From a bacterium (GTDB taxonomy: Bacteria > Desulfobacterota > Binatia > DP-6), in assembly GCA_026129405.1 (NCBI GenBank), contig JAHCID010000009.1:1-64000 (forward strand): a stretch of 64,000 bases of DNA. The letters are read 5' to 3'. Positions 8,326 through 18,014 of this stretch are shown here, piece after piece; the stretch's first letter is position 1; each line of letters begins with the position of its first letter. A model generated the notes under the pieces. It did no database searches. It was not told the DNA's origin and was given only the letters and a program-made list of their open reading frames with translations. A program made the translations under genes and the position numbers.

Positions 8326-9540
8326 TCAGAGCGCCGAGGGGACCTGGATCTTCGGCGCGCTGATCCCGAGCGGTGAGGTCGTGGTGCTCTTGTCGGCGTC
8401 GGGGATCTGGACGTCGGCCTTGCTGTTCTGGACGACGAACTTCAACCCGGAGTCGCCCGGCTCCACCTTGCCGCCGACGATGATGATGCCGACCTCGCTG
8501 CCGTCGACCACGCCGGCGGCGCGGCCGTTGGCGGCGAAGTTGGTCCGCTCGATCTTGAAGTCGGTGGAGCCGCCGAAGATCCCGACGCCGTCGCCGATGA
8601 GCTCGGTCGCGGCGAGGTTGGTCGGGACGGGCGAAGCGACGGTCTCCTTCACCGACCCGCCGACGATGATGATGCCCTTCAGCGCGATCCCGCCCATGCC
8701 GACGATGCGGTTCTTCGAGAGCTCGGTCTCCTCGATCCTCAGCGCCGGCGCGTCGAGCGTCCCCTGGAGGCCCTGCGCCCAGACGCCACGCTCGCGGTTC
8801 TCCGAGATGGTCGACGCCGCGATCACGGCGCGCGTGCTGGCGCCGTCGAGGAGCACGCCCGTGCCCTCGTTCTTCTCGACCGTCACGCCGTCGAGCGTGA
8901 GCTTCGCTCCGTCGGTCGTGACGACGCCCGCGCCCGCCGAGAGCGACGAGCCGCCGTTCTCCGACACGCGACCGCCGGACATCGTCACCTCGACGCCCGC
9001 GCCGCCGACGTAGAGGCCATAGGCGTTCTTCTCGAGGACGACGTCGGTCAGCGTCGCGCTCGACGCGCCCTCGCTCCCCGGGACGACGGCGACCGCCGCC
9101 TTCTCGGCGCCGGACACGACGACGTCGAACACCTTGACGTCCCGCGCGACGATCGCGACGCCGACGCCGCGCGCCCCCGTGACGTCGAGGTTGCCGAGCT
9201 GCGAACCGTCGCCGGTGACGGTGATCGCCCCGCCGGTCCCGGGCGCGGCCGTGAGGACCGGCCGGGTCCCCTTCGCGCCGACCAACGTCACGCCGTCGAT
9301 CACGATCGGGACGGAGGACGTCACGCTGCCCGTGAGGACGACGCACCCGCCGGCCCCGACGTTGGCGAGGCCGGAGACGAGGCTCGACTCGTCCGACGCG
9401 CCGGCGACCGACGCGCACGACACGCCGTCGGGCGGGGCCAGCGCGCCCTCGTCGTCGTCCGAGCTGCAGCCGGTCGCGGCCGCGGCGAACAGGACCGACC
9501 AAGAGAGGAGGGCGACGGGGAGGAGGGGGGTTCTGACCAT
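8326..9540 (-). CDS. Right-handed beta-helix lipoprotein
   Basis: This 404-aa exported protein has a lipoprotein signal: a hydrophobic core and AAAATGC, with Cys25 followed by SSDDD. The rest is a run of short repeats rich in Val, Ile, Gly, Asn and Asp, such as VTGARGVGVAI, VVLEKNAYGLYVGG and TISENRERGVWAQG. These are typical of right-handed parallel beta-helix (pectate-lyase-like) folds. Two copies of the unusual block GIIIVGG.V occur near residues 290 and 370. No catalytic pattern is obvious, so a surface carbohydrate-binding or structural role is as likely as lyase activity. The start lies 14 nt after the stop of the TPR gene. Confidence 0.75.
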   Translation of the reverse strand: MVRTPLLPVALLSWSVLFAAAATGCSSDDDEGALAPPDGVSCASVAGASDESSLVSGLANVGAGGCVVLTGSVTSSVPIVIDGVTLVGAKGTRPVLTAAPGTGGAITVTGDGSQLGNLDVTGARGVGVAIVARDVKVFDVVVSGAEKAAVAVVPGSEGASSATLTDVVLEKNAYGLYVGGAGVEVTMSGGRVSENGGSSLSAGAGVVTTDGAKLTLDGVTVEKNEGTGVLLDGASTRAVIAASTISENRERGVWAQGLQGTLDAPALRIEETELSKNRIVGMGGIALKGIIIVGGSVKETVASPVPTNLAATELIGDGVGIFGGSTDFKIERTNFAANGRAAGVVDGSEVGIIIVGGKVEPGDSGLKFVVQNSKADVQIPDADKSTTTSPLGISAPKIQVPSAL

Positions 9541-9554
9541 GCAGGCAGTGTCTC

Positions 9555-11210
9555 TTACGTGTCGACGGTGGCATTGCTTCCCTGGCCATAACGTTTTGCC
9601 AAGGATTCCGCGGCGTTCTTCTGTCCGAGCTCGATCAGGCGGGCGTAGGCTTCTTCCTTGTGCCGGCGGGCCTGCTCGAACGCCTCGCGGCTCCGCGTCG
9701 TATGCATCGCCGCGAGGAAGACGTCCATCGCCGTCGCGTGGGCCAGCGCCACGAACATCGCGTTCTTCGAGCGCTCGGCCGCCTCGATCGCCGCGCGCGC
9801 GCGAGAGGCCGCCTCGGCGACGTTGGCGCGGGCGAGCTCGACCTCCGCGAGGGCGCGCGCGCTGTCGGCGAGGACGTCGAGGAAGCCGCCCTCGTCGGCG
9901 AGGCGGCACGCGCGATCGAGCTCGGAGGCCGCGACCTCGTGCTCGCCGAGCGCCAGCTTGGCCTGCCCGAGGTTGGAGTGACCGATCGCCTCGCGCGCGA
10001 GCCAGCGCGCCTTCTTCGCGGCGGCGCGCGCGCGCGCGGCGCGCACGAGGAACTCGGGATTCGCTCCCTGGCTCGCCTCGAACGCCTGGAGCCAGGCGTC
10101 GGCCGCGGCCGCGTGACGGCCCCGCCGCGCCTCGACGACGGCGAGGCTCGCCCGGTCCCGTACCGCCGCGGGCGACCCGACGGGGTCGGCCGCGATGAGG
10201 CCGCGCAGGAGCTCGGCGGCGCGTGCATCGTCGCCCGCGCGCTCGGCGGCGTAGACCTCGGCCCGCGTGGTGTCGGGGGACGGCTCCAGGCGGGCGGAAC
10301 GCTGGAGGTACGCGAGCGCGGCCGCGTCGTCGCCCTGGCGGCGCGCGATCTCGGCGAGCTGGCGCAGCAGGGCGGGATCGTCGGGACCCAGCGCCAGCGC
10401 CTGCTCGCCGGCCGCACGCGCCTCGGCGAGCTTGCCGCTCGTGGTCGCGAGCACGGACAGACGCTGGAGCGCCTCGCGCTTCTGCGCCGGCGTCGCCGTA
10501 CCCGCGGCGAGCCGTGACAGGATCGCCATCGCCTCGTCACCACGGCCGGCCTCGGCGAGCAGCTGCGCGGACATCAGGTCGCGCGCCGGATCGGCCGGGG
10601 CGTCCCGCAGATCGCCCAGCACCTGCAGTGCGACGTCGCGTCGGCCGAGCGCGACAGCGACGTTCGCGGCCGCATCGAGCGCCGCGGTGCGGTCGGCGGG
10701 CGTGAGGCCGCGGTGGCGCGCTGCGGCGCGGAAATCGGCCAGCGCCCCCGCCTGCTCCCCCAGGCGCTGGCGCGCGTTGGCGCGGTAGAGCAGCGCCGGG
10801 GCGAACCCCGGCTGCTGCGCGAGGACGCGGGTCATCGCGCGCGCCGCGCCCGCCGCGTCGCCGAGCGACGCCAGCAGCACGCCGTACTCGTAGCGCACCT
10901 TCACGTCGGCGGGATCGCGCTCGAGGTAGGCCGCGAGCTCGGCGCGCGCCTCCTCGCGCCGGCCCTGCGCCAGGAGCCGGTTGCCGCGGTCGAGATAGGG
11001 GTACGTCTTCGCCTCGCGCAGCTGGCGCGCGACGAAGCTCTCCCCCTCACGGTCGGCGTGCAGCAGATCGGCGTAGGACGACGCCGGCGACGACCCGGGC
11101 GTCGGCTGCGCGCCCGCCGGCCGCACGGCGACGCTCGCGGCGAGGGCCGCCGCCAAAAGGGCCACGCGTACGGTGCGCCCCGTCCCTCCCTGCACCGCGC
11201 CGGACCTCAC
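9555..11210 (-). CDS. TPR protein, NfrA-like partner of the glycosyltransferase
   Basis: This protein of about 551 aa begins with a signal-peptide-like segment (VALLAAALAASVAVRPAGAQ) followed by many tetratricopeptide repeats. Examples are YPYLDRGNRLLAQGR, AVRDRASLAVVEARRG and HSNLGQAKLALGEHE. The GTG at 11210 overlaps the upstream stop (GTGA), so coupled translation with the NfrB-like gene decides the start; GTG 11195 or 11165 are alternatives. Position and topology match NfrA, the exported TPR partner of NfrB. It is shorter than E. coli NfrA and lacks a visible C-terminal phage-adsorption domain. A role in polysaccharide export or scaffolding is inferred. Confidence 0.7.
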   Translation of the reverse strand: MRSGAVQGGTGRTVRVALLAAALAASVAVRPAGAQPTPGSSPASSYADLLHADREGESFVARQLREAKTYPYLDRGNRLLAQGRREEARAELAAYLERDPADVKVRYEYGVLLASLGDAAGAARAMTRVLAQQPGFAPALLYRANARQRLGEQAGALADFRAAARHRGLTPADRTAALDAAANVAVALGRRDVALQVLGDLRDAPADPARDLMSAQLLAEAGRGDEAMAILSRLAAGTATPAQKREALQRLSVLATTSGKLAEARAAGEQALALGPDDPALLRQLAEIARRQGDDAAALAYLQRSARLEPSPDTTRAEVYAAERAGDDARAAELLRGLIAADPVGSPAAVRDRASLAVVEARRGRHAAAADAWLQAFEASQGANPEFLVRAARARAAAKKARWLAREAIGHSNLGQAKLALGEHEVAASELDRACRLADEGGFLDVLADSARALAEVELARANVAEAASRARAAIEAAERSKNAMFVALAHATAMDVFLAAMHTTRSREAFEQARRHKEEAYARLIELGQKNAAESLAKRYGQGSNATVDT

Positions 11211-13471
11211 TCCGTCGTACCGTGACCCGTGCTCGCGAGGGCCCGCGCGAGAACCTCGGGACTCACCAGCTCGCGCTCCACCAGCAGCTCGCCGAGGCGG
11301 CGATCGCTCGCGCGCTGCTCGGCGAGCGCCGCGTCGAGCTGCGCCCGTGTGAGCCAGCCGCGCTCGATCAGGCAATCGCCGATGTAGCGCCCGTTGCGCG
11401 CCGCCGTCGTCGCCACCTCGTCGAGCTGCGCACGCGTGAGCCAGCCGTGGTCGAGCAGCACGTCGCCCAGACGCCGGAAGCCCCGCCGCTGCTCGCGCAC
11501 CAGGCCGTCGAGCGCTTCCCGCGTGAGGAGTCCGGCGTCGACCAGCTTCTGGCCGAGCGACGGCTCCGCGGGCGCGGCGGGCTCGCCGGGCTCGGGCGGA
11601 TAGCAGCGGTTGATCGCGAAGGCGACGTCGGCGGTGGTGCTGAGCGACAGATCGACCGGGTGGCCGAGGCGCTGCTCGATGTCGTCGCGCTGCTCGCGCG
11701 TCAGGAGGGTGCTCGACGCGATCTCGATGCGGCCGTTCGGCTGCACGGCGACCGGCACGAAGCCGTACTGCCGCGCGAGGTCGCGCGGCACCGTCGACAG
11801 CACCTCCTCGGGCACCGCATACGGATCGATCTCGCGGACCTTCACCTGGAGCTGCGCGCCCACGACCTGCACGAGCTCTTCCTCGCGCACGAGCCCGCGC
11901 TCGACGAGAATCGCACCGAGGGGACGCGGATCGCTCTTCTGCTGCGCGAGCGCCTCGTTCAGCGCACCGACGGTGAGGAGACGGCGCTCGAGCAGGAGGT
12001 CGCCGAGGCGACGCCGGTAGGCGGCGAGATCCTCGTCGTTCGGATAGACGTGATCCGTCTTGTCCCACTTGATGAGCTTGCCGGTGCGCAGATAGCTCGC
12101 GTACTGCCGCAGGGCGCGCCAGCAGGCGCAGAAGTTGATGAGGTTGCCCCACACGAGGCGGGGCGCGCTCAGCAGCCCCTGCAGCGGCCCGTAGATGCGC
12201 GTCACCGTGACGAAGCGCTGCACGAGACGCAGCGCGAGGAAGCTGCCGTTGATCCACAGCAGCGCCTTCACCCACGGGGCGAGGTCGCTCAGCGCGACGT
12301 AGCGGTGCCCGTCGGGGTCGAGCGCCTCGCCGATCCAGAAGGCCGCCACGATCATCACCAGCACGTAGCCGAGGACGTTCAGCTGCGAGGTGACGAGCGT
12401 CTTGCGGTCGCGGAAGAGGATGTACTTGGTGCGCCAGTCGCCGCGCCAGCCGAGGTTCGCCCAGCCCTGGAGGGTGATGCCGATGACCCAGCGCGTCTTC
12501 TGTCGCACCGCGAGCCAGAAGTGGCTCGGGAAGTACTCCCGCGTCGCGACGTAGTCCGTGACCCGCACCCGGCGCGGCGTGCGGGACCACCACGGCGTGC
12601 GCGTCGTCTCGCGCTCGTAGGGGAAGCGCACGAAGATCGACGGCAGGCCGACCGCCCGCAAGCGGAAGCCGAAGTCGTAGTCCTCGGTGAGCGAGTCCAG
12701 GCTGAAGAGCTGGTTCTCGTTCGCCATGCCGAGCGCCTCGACCGCCTCGTGGCTGAACGCGGTCCCGACGCCGGCGCTCGGCACGTTGCGCCCGAGCCGC
12801 TCGCGCACGACGAGATCCTTCGAGTGCAGCTCCGCGAACTCGTCCATGTAGACGCCGGCGGTGAACTCGTTCCACTTCCGCGGCAGCGAGAAGACCGGGA
12901 TCTGGATCATCGCGAAGCGCGGCATCAGGTAGTTGAAGAGCTTCAGCGACAGCGGGTGCACGATGTCCTCGGCGTCGTGCATGACGAAGACCGCGAACCG
13001 CGTGCCGGTCTGACGCTCGTGGCGGCGCACGCCCTGGATGATCCAGTTGAGGCAGTCCGCCTTGTTGGTCGGACCGTCCTTCGGGCAGACGATGCGCTCG
13101 ACGTTCGCCCAGCGCTCGCGTGCGCGCTCGACCTCCTGCTGGGTGTCGGGATCGTTCGGATACGTGCCGACGAAGATCGTGTACTTGCTGTAGCGCAGCG
13201 TGCGGACGGTGTTGTCGATCATCTTCCCGATGACCGGCGCCTCCTGCCACGCGGGGACGATGATCGCGATCGGCTGCTCGACGGCGCCGAGCAGCTGCTC
13301 CTCCTTGAGGCGCGGCCAGCGGCGCCGCACGTAGAGCAGGACGTAGAGCTGGCGGCAGACGTAGTAGGTGTCGATCACCAGATCGTCGAGGCCGCTCAGG
13401 GTGAACAGCACGACGGTGACGACGAGCATCGCCTGCGTCCCGAGACCGAGCCAGGCGAGGACGTCGGTCAC
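11207..13471 (-). CDS. nfrB: NfrB-like glycosyltransferase with MshEN repeats
   Basis: This 754-aa inner-membrane family 2-type glycosyltransferase has an N-terminal helix (LVVTVVLFTL), the IIVPAWQEAPVI entry motif near residue 70 and the HDAED metal site (Asp166/169). TEDYD follows near 240 and RQKTRW (Q..RW) near 315. Transmembrane helices lie around 345-400. From about residue 495 the C-terminus holds six tandem segments of the pattern LG..L..RGL.....L..AL..Q, the half-motif of MshEN c-di-GMP-binding domains. E. coli NfrB has a related domain and makes a c-di-GMP-dependent polysaccharide used as a phage receptor. Here the array is longer. The gene is first in a two-gene coupled unit. Confidence 0.88.
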   Translation of the reverse strand: MTDVLAWLGLGTQAMLVVTVVLFTLSGLDDLVIDTYYVCRQLYVLLYVRRRWPRLKEEQLLGAVEQPIAIIVPAWQEAPVIGKMIDNTVRTLRYSKYTIFVGTYPNDPDTQQEVERARERWANVERIVCPKDGPTNKADCLNWIIQGVRRHERQTGTRFAVFVMHDAEDIVHPLSLKLFNYLMPRFAMIQIPVFSLPRKWNEFTAGVYMDEFAELHSKDLVVRERLGRNVPSAGVGTAFSHEAVEALGMANENQLFSLDSLTEDYDFGFRLRAVGLPSIFVRFPYERETTRTPWWSRTPRRVRVTDYVATREYFPSHFWLAVRQKTRWVIGITLQGWANLGWRGDWRTKYILFRDRKTLVTSQLNVLGYVLVMIVAAFWIGEALDPDGHRYVALSDLAPWVKALLWINGSFLALRLVQRFVTVTRIYGPLQGLLSAPRLVWGNLINFCACWRALRQYASYLRTGKLIKWDKTDHVYPNDEDLAAYRRRLGDLLLERRLLTVGALNEALAQQKSDPRPLGAILVERGLVREEELVQVVGAQLQVKVREIDPYAVPEEVLSTVPRDLARQYGFVPVAVQPNGRIEIASSTLLTREQRDDIEQRLGHPVDLSLSTTADVAFAINRCYPPEPGEPAAPAEPSLGQKLVDAGLLTREALDGLVREQRRGFRRLGDVLLDHGWLTRAQLDEVATTAARNGRYIGDCLIERGWLTRAQLDAALAEQRASDRRLGELLVERELVSPEVLARALASTGHGTTE

Positions 13472-13742
13472 GCCGGACCTCGCGTCACCTCGCCCGGGCG
13501 CACGACGGGCGTGTCGGGACCTCCCACAATGCCATTCTCGGCGGGTGGGAGCAGTTGCTTTAGTGGCCCGCGCGACCGACGGCGGGACGCCCGGCCCACC
13601 GGCTCGGAGCCGTCCGGCCGTTCCCCCCAGTGCCGACTACGGCGGCTGCCCGCGAGTCACGCCCCGGCTGCCGGCCGCGGCTTCGGTGTCGGACGCGACG
13701 CCGGCGAACCGGCCTCGCGCCCGACACCGCGGTGCGAAGCGA

Positions 13743-16127
13743 TCAGGCCGCGGAAGCCGCCTTCCAGGCGAGGCCGTACTGCCGGATCGCCTTGTCGAGC
13801 TTGCCGGCGTCGACGGCCGCGGCGGCGCGGGCCATCGCCTTGGCTGCGACGGCGAGCAGCTTCGGGGTCCCGCCGGCCGCGTCCTCGATCGCGGTCTCGG
13901 CCAGGGTCCGCGCCAGCTTCCAGAGCCGGTCGATCGCCGCGAGCACCTCGGGCGACGGGTTCTTGATGCGCGTCAGGGAGCGGACGGCCTGCTTCACCTC
14001 GTCGAACACCCGGCGGTCGGCCGGGTGGGACGGGTCCAGCCACCGGTCGGCTGCCGTGGCGCGGGACAGACGCAGGATCGCACGGGAGAGCCGCTTCGCA
14101 GTGCTCTTGTCCGCGCCGGGCAGGAGCGCCTCGAGGCTCGTCACCGTGGTCTGGTGCTGTCCGAGCGCAGAGACCAACGTGAGCGGCACGGACACGGCGG
14201 TCCCCGTCGCGGGGGCGCTGATCGCCAGCGTCTGGGGACCGTGGAGGCCGCCCGGGATGCCGGTGGCGATCGCGACCCGACCGGTCAGGTCGAACAGGTC
14301 GTCCTCGGCCATCACGCTGGAGTCGACCGGGAACGTGCCCAGCGGGACGCCCCCGAGCGACACCTCGACGGCGCCGGACTTCACCTCGTTGGTCGTGAAG
14401 TCCAGCGACGCGAGGTCGACGGTCAGCGGGGCGCCGCCGACGTAGCCCGAGGGCGCCGCCACGTGCAGGGCGACCGCCCGCTGCGCCGCATCCGGCGTCG
14501 CCGTCTGGAACGCCGCGAACCAGTCGACCATCGACTGCAGATCCACCTTCCCGGTGTCGACCTTCTCGCGACCGTTCGCCAGCTCGAAGAAGCTGTCCCC
14601 GCCCGCCGCCAGGAACGAGTTCACGACGATCCGGTAGTCCGCGGCGGGGTCGAGCTCCTGGCCGTCCAGCAGGATGCGCGTGACGCGATCGCCCGACGGC
14701 CGCGCCGGATCGAACGTGTACGTGAGCGCCTTGTTGACGCCGAGCTTCAGGAACGGGCGCGACGCCCCGGCAGGCTGCCACTGCTGCTCGAGCACCGTCT
14801 TCACCTGGGCGCCCGTGAGGGTCAGGGTGTTCAGGGTGTTCGCGAACGGCTGCACGTTGGCGGCTTCGCGGTAGGTCACGATGCCACCGTCGTCGCCGAG
14901 CTTGATGTCGGTGCGGAGGCCGCCCGGGTTCATGAACGCGATCTGCGCGGTGCCGATCTGGTTCGCGGCCCACAGCTGCACGTCGGCGACGAAGTTGCCC
15001 AGCGTCGACTCGGCGCCGCGGCTCTCGGCGCCGGTCGCGCGCACGCCCCGGTTGAAGTCCGCGGTGACGGTCCCGAGCGGCACCGCGCCGAGGACGTTGG
15101 CGTTGGCCACTGCCGCCGCCACGATCGGCGTCACCGCGGGATCATCGAGGGCGGGAGGGATCGCCGTCGCCGCGTCGACGACGACGTTGCTCATCGACAG
15201 GATGGCCCGGCTCTCCGAGTCGACCTGGATGGTCATGTTGCCGAACTTCTCACCGTACTGCCCGCTGGAGATGACGGGGCGGCCGGCGATCACATGGTTG
15301 TAGGCGAGGTGGGTATGACCCGACACGATCGCGTCGATGTTCGCGTTGGCACCGTTGACGAGCTGGCCGAAGCGCGTCGTCGGGTCGGTGGCGGACGCGA
15401 CGCTGGTGGTCGTCGCCCCCTCGTGAACCAGGAGGATCACGACGTCGGCCTCGCCGTTCGACGGGTCGCCGTCGCGGAGCTGGTCCGCCACCCGATTCGC
15501 GGCCACGACCGGGGTCTCGACGGTGATGCCCGCGATGCCCGCGGGGCTCACCAGCGCCGGAAGCTCGTCGGTGACCGCGCCGATGAACCCGACGGTGATG
15601 CCGTCGAACGTCGTCGTCCAGTACGCGGGAACCGCAGGCTGTCCGAGCGTCGGGTGCAGGTTCGCGGCGAGGTACTCCCAGCTCGCGAGCGGCATCACCC
15701 GGTCGACGAGATCGCTCCAGCCCTGATCGAGCTCGTGGTTGCCGACCGCGCTCACCTCGAGGCCGGCGGCGCTGAGCGCGGCGATCGTCGGCACGTCCTG
15801 CGCGATGAACGACGTGAAGGTCGACGCGCCGATCAGATCGCCCGCGGCAGCGAACACCGTGTTGGGGTTGCCGGCGCGAATCTGCTTCACGGCCGTCGAC
15901 AGCGCGGCGGCCCCGGCGGCGGCTCCGTCGCGCTCGATGCGACCGTGGAAGTCGTTGACCGTCACGACGTTGATGGTCACCGGGGTGCCGGCGTCGGCCG
16001 AACGCCCCGCGCCGAGCAGCACGGCGCCGAGGGCGACCGCCGTGAGCGCCGCGCGCCAGCGGCGCCGGCGTGAGGTCCTCGGGGACGTGGAGGGACGGGA
16101 CACGAGCGGAGGCGACAAGGGGGGCAT
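13743..16127 (-). CDS. Secreted bifunctional metallophosphatase/5'-nucleotidase
   Basis: This 794-aa exported enzyme hydrolyses nucleotides or nucleotide sugars outside the cytoplasm. After a long Arg-rich signal peptide ending near AGRSADA come the calcineurin-like metal motifs TVNDFHGR, AAGDLIGAS, GNHELDQG and SGHTHLAYN. The C-terminal 5'-nucleotidase substrate domain follows, with NPGGLRTDI, YREAANVQPFAN and VNSFLAAGGDSFF. The last 200 or so residues are Ala-rich helices, possibly a cell-wall or surface spacer. The ATG at 16127 has a strong AAGGAG about 7 nt upstream. The architecture and style resemble actinobacterial enzymes, so horizontal transfer is possible. Confidence 0.93.
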   Translation of the reverse strand: MPPLSPPLVSRPSTSPRTSRRRRWRAALTAVALGAVLLGAGRSADAGTPVTINVVTVNDFHGRIERDGAAAGAAALSTAVKQIRAGNPNTVFAAAGDLIGASTFTSFIAQDVPTIAALSAAGLEVSAVGNHELDQGWSDLVDRVMPLASWEYLAANLHPTLGQPAVPAYWTTTFDGITVGFIGAVTDELPALVSPAGIAGITVETPVVAANRVADQLRDGDPSNGEADVVILLVHEGATTTSVASATDPTTRFGQLVNGANANIDAIVSGHTHLAYNHVIAGRPVISSGQYGEKFGNMTIQVDSESRAILSMSNVVVDAATAIPPALDDPAVTPIVAAAVANANVLGAVPLGTVTADFNRGVRATGAESRGAESTLGNFVADVQLWAANQIGTAQIAFMNPGGLRTDIKLGDDGGIVTYREAANVQPFANTLNTLTLTGAQVKTVLEQQWQPAGASRPFLKLGVNKALTYTFDPARPSGDRVTRILLDGQELDPAADYRIVVNSFLAAGGDSFFELANGREKVDTGKVDLQSMVDWFAAFQTATPDAAQRAVALHVAAPSGYVGGAPLTVDLASLDFTTNEVKSGAVEVSLGGVPLGTFPVDSSVMAEDDLFDLTGRVAIATGIPGGLHGPQTLAISAPATGTAVSVPLTLVSALGQHQTTVTSLEALLPGADKSTAKRLSRAILRLSRATAADRWLDPSHPADRRVFDEVKQAVRSLTRIKNPSPEVLAAIDRLWKLARTLAETAIEDAAGGTPKLLAVAAKAMARAAAAVDAGKLDKAIRQYGLAWKAASAA

Positions 16128-16409
16128 CGGGTATCTCCTTTCGATGGGCCGGAGCGCGCACCGGCGCTGCCGAGACGCCTCGCCGTGCCGCGTCGCGCGC
16201 GGTGGGCGGCGATGCGCGACGAGCGAGGCGTGTCTCCGCTACGGCACTCCGGCGACCGGCGACGTCATGGGAGCGGGATAGCGGAGCGCCGCGTGGGCGC
16301 GATGGCGCCTCGGCGACGATCCCGTGAATTCGACCGTGCGACGCCCGCACGCCGCTCGCGTCACCGCTCCGATTGCCGCGCGGAAGCTCGCGCGGTACGC
16401 CACCGCGCG

Positions 16410-17270
16410 ATGTCCTTCCTGGCGCGCGCCGCCGCCCTGCCCCGACTCGGGCTCGGCGTCTCCACCGAGTACGGCGCCGGCGATACGCCGGGCGGCCTCG
16501 ACCTCGCCGCCCTGCGCGCCGCGCACCCCGAATGGGCCCAGTTCCTCGAGGTCGGCGTCGAGGCCTCGCGCGGCCTCGACCGCCACGCCGAGGCGTGGAT
16601 CGCCCGCGGCCTGCCGACGACCTACCACTACCTCGACGTCAACCTCGACGAGCCCGAGGACTTCGACGCCCCCTGGCTCGAGCGCGTGCGCGCGCTCGCG
16701 GCGCACCTGCGTCCGGCGTGGCTGTGCGGCGACGCCGGCATGTGGCACCTCGGCACGCGCGACCGCGGCCACATGCTGCTGCTGCCGCCGATCCTCACGG
16801 CCGACGCCGCCGACGCCATGGCCGACGGCGTGGTGCGCCTGCGCGACGCGACCGGCTACGAGGTGCTGCCCGAGAACCCGCCCGGCACGGTCTTCCTCGG
16901 CGACCTCCATCTCCTCGACTTCTTCGCCCGCGTCGCCGAGCGCGCCGACACCGGCCTGCTGCTCGACTGCGCCCACCTCGTCATCTTCCAGCGCCTGCGC
17001 GGGCTCGACGTGCTCACCGGCCTCGACGGCTTCCCGCTCGATCGCGTCGTCGAGCTGCACGTCGCCGGCGGCACCGAGCGTCGCCACGACGGCTTCGCCT
17101 GGCTCGACGACGACCACACGCCCGGCGTCCTCGCCGACACCTGGCGCGTCGTCGAGCACGTCGTCGCACGGGCGCCGAACCTGCGCGCCGTGGTCTACGA
17201 GTGCGAGCGCAATCCCCTGCCCGCCTGCCGCGACGGCTTCGCGCGCCTCGCGGCGCTGCTCTCGGCATGA
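16410..17270 (+). CDS. DUF692 (MNIO) multinuclear iron oxidase-like protein, divergent
   Basis: This 286-aa TIM-barrel protein belongs to the DUF692 family of multinuclear non-haem iron oxidases, which modify Cys-containing peptides (MbnB, TglH). Family landmarks are FLEVGVE near residue 48, THY at strand 2 (YHYLDVN), LPENP near 150, LLLDCAHLVIF near 180, ELHVAGG near 215, DDDHTPGV near 232 and VYECERNP near the end. The usual SEH segment is replaced by CGDAGMW. The start ATG at 16410 is the first one in register with LPRLGLG. The next gene overlaps by 4 nt and looks like its partner protein. No precursor peptide is evident, so the substrate is unknown. Confidence 0.75.
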   Translation: MSFLARAAALPRLGLGVSTEYGAGDTPGGLDLAALRAAHPEWAQFLEVGVEASRGLDRHAEAWIARGLPTTYHYLDVNLDEPEDFDAPWLERVRALAAHLRPAWLCGDAGMWHLGTRDRGHMLLLPPILTADAADAMADGVVRLRDATGYEVLPENPPGTVFLGDLHLLDFFARVAERADTGLLLDCAHLVIFQRLRGLDVLTGLDGFPLDRVVELHVAGGTERRHDGFAWLDDDHTPGVLADTWRVVEHVVARAPNLRAVVYECERNPLPACRDGFARLAALLSA

Positions 17271-17992
17271 GCCACCTCGCGCTGCAACGGGTGACCGTCC
17301 GCCTGCTCCACGATCCCGCGTTCGTCGCGGCGCTCTACGCCGACCCCGAGCGCGCGCTCGCCGGCACCGACCTCGAGGCACGGGAGCGCACCTGGCTGCT
17401 CGCGACGCCGCGCGCGGCGTGGGGCACCGACCGCGCGCGGCCGGCGCGCGTGCTCGCCGCGCTGCGCGACGAATACCCGGTCGCGACCGCGCTCGCGCCG
17501 GCGCGCGCCGCGGCGTTCTTTCGCCCGCCGGCGTTCCACGACGTGCGGTGCAGGCGCGCGGCTCGCTGGCGCTGGCGTTAGCGCCCACCTCGCCGCCGAT
17601 CCCGACTCTGCGCCGCGGCGGCGCGCCTGAGGCGGCGATCGCGTGTGCCGCGCCGCGCCGCCGCCGCGGAGCTCGCGTCGACGCGACTGCAGCTCGCGCC
17701 GCACGCGGTCGTGCTCCGCGTCCCTGCCGGCAGCCTGGCGTTGCTCGCCGCGGCCCGCGCCGGAACGCCGCTCCCGCCCCTCGGGACCGACGACGAGGCG
17801 GTGCTCGCGGTGCGGGACGGCGACGGCGCGACGCTCGAGCCCCTCGACCCCGCCCTCGCCACCCTGCTCGAGACCGCCGCGACGCCGCAGCCGCGCACCA
17901 CGCTCTGCGCCCTCGCGCGGCGCCTCGGCGCGGCGCCGGAGGAGGACGCGGAGATCGTGGACGGCCTCGCGGCCGACGGCCTGCTCGCCTGA
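17267..17992 (+). pseudogene. MNIO partner protein, disrupted by two frame changes
   Basis: The N-terminal part (from ATG 17267, coupled by ATGA to the oxidase) reads LALQRVTVRLLHDPAFVAAL, like N-termini of proteins that accompany DUF692 enzymes. The frame stops at TAG 17579-17581. Between about 17545 and 17665 the plausible coding sense (GSLALALAPTSPPIPTL) is in another frame. After that the original frame resumes (LAPHAVVLRVPAGSLALLAAA) and ends at 17992 in a winged-helix-like tail. Total length is a multiple of three, so two compensating indels would restore a protein of about 241 aa. It could be a real pseudogene or sequencing errors. Confidence 0.6.
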
Positions 17993-18014
17993 GCCGTCCA
18001 CGACCTCCCGGCGT

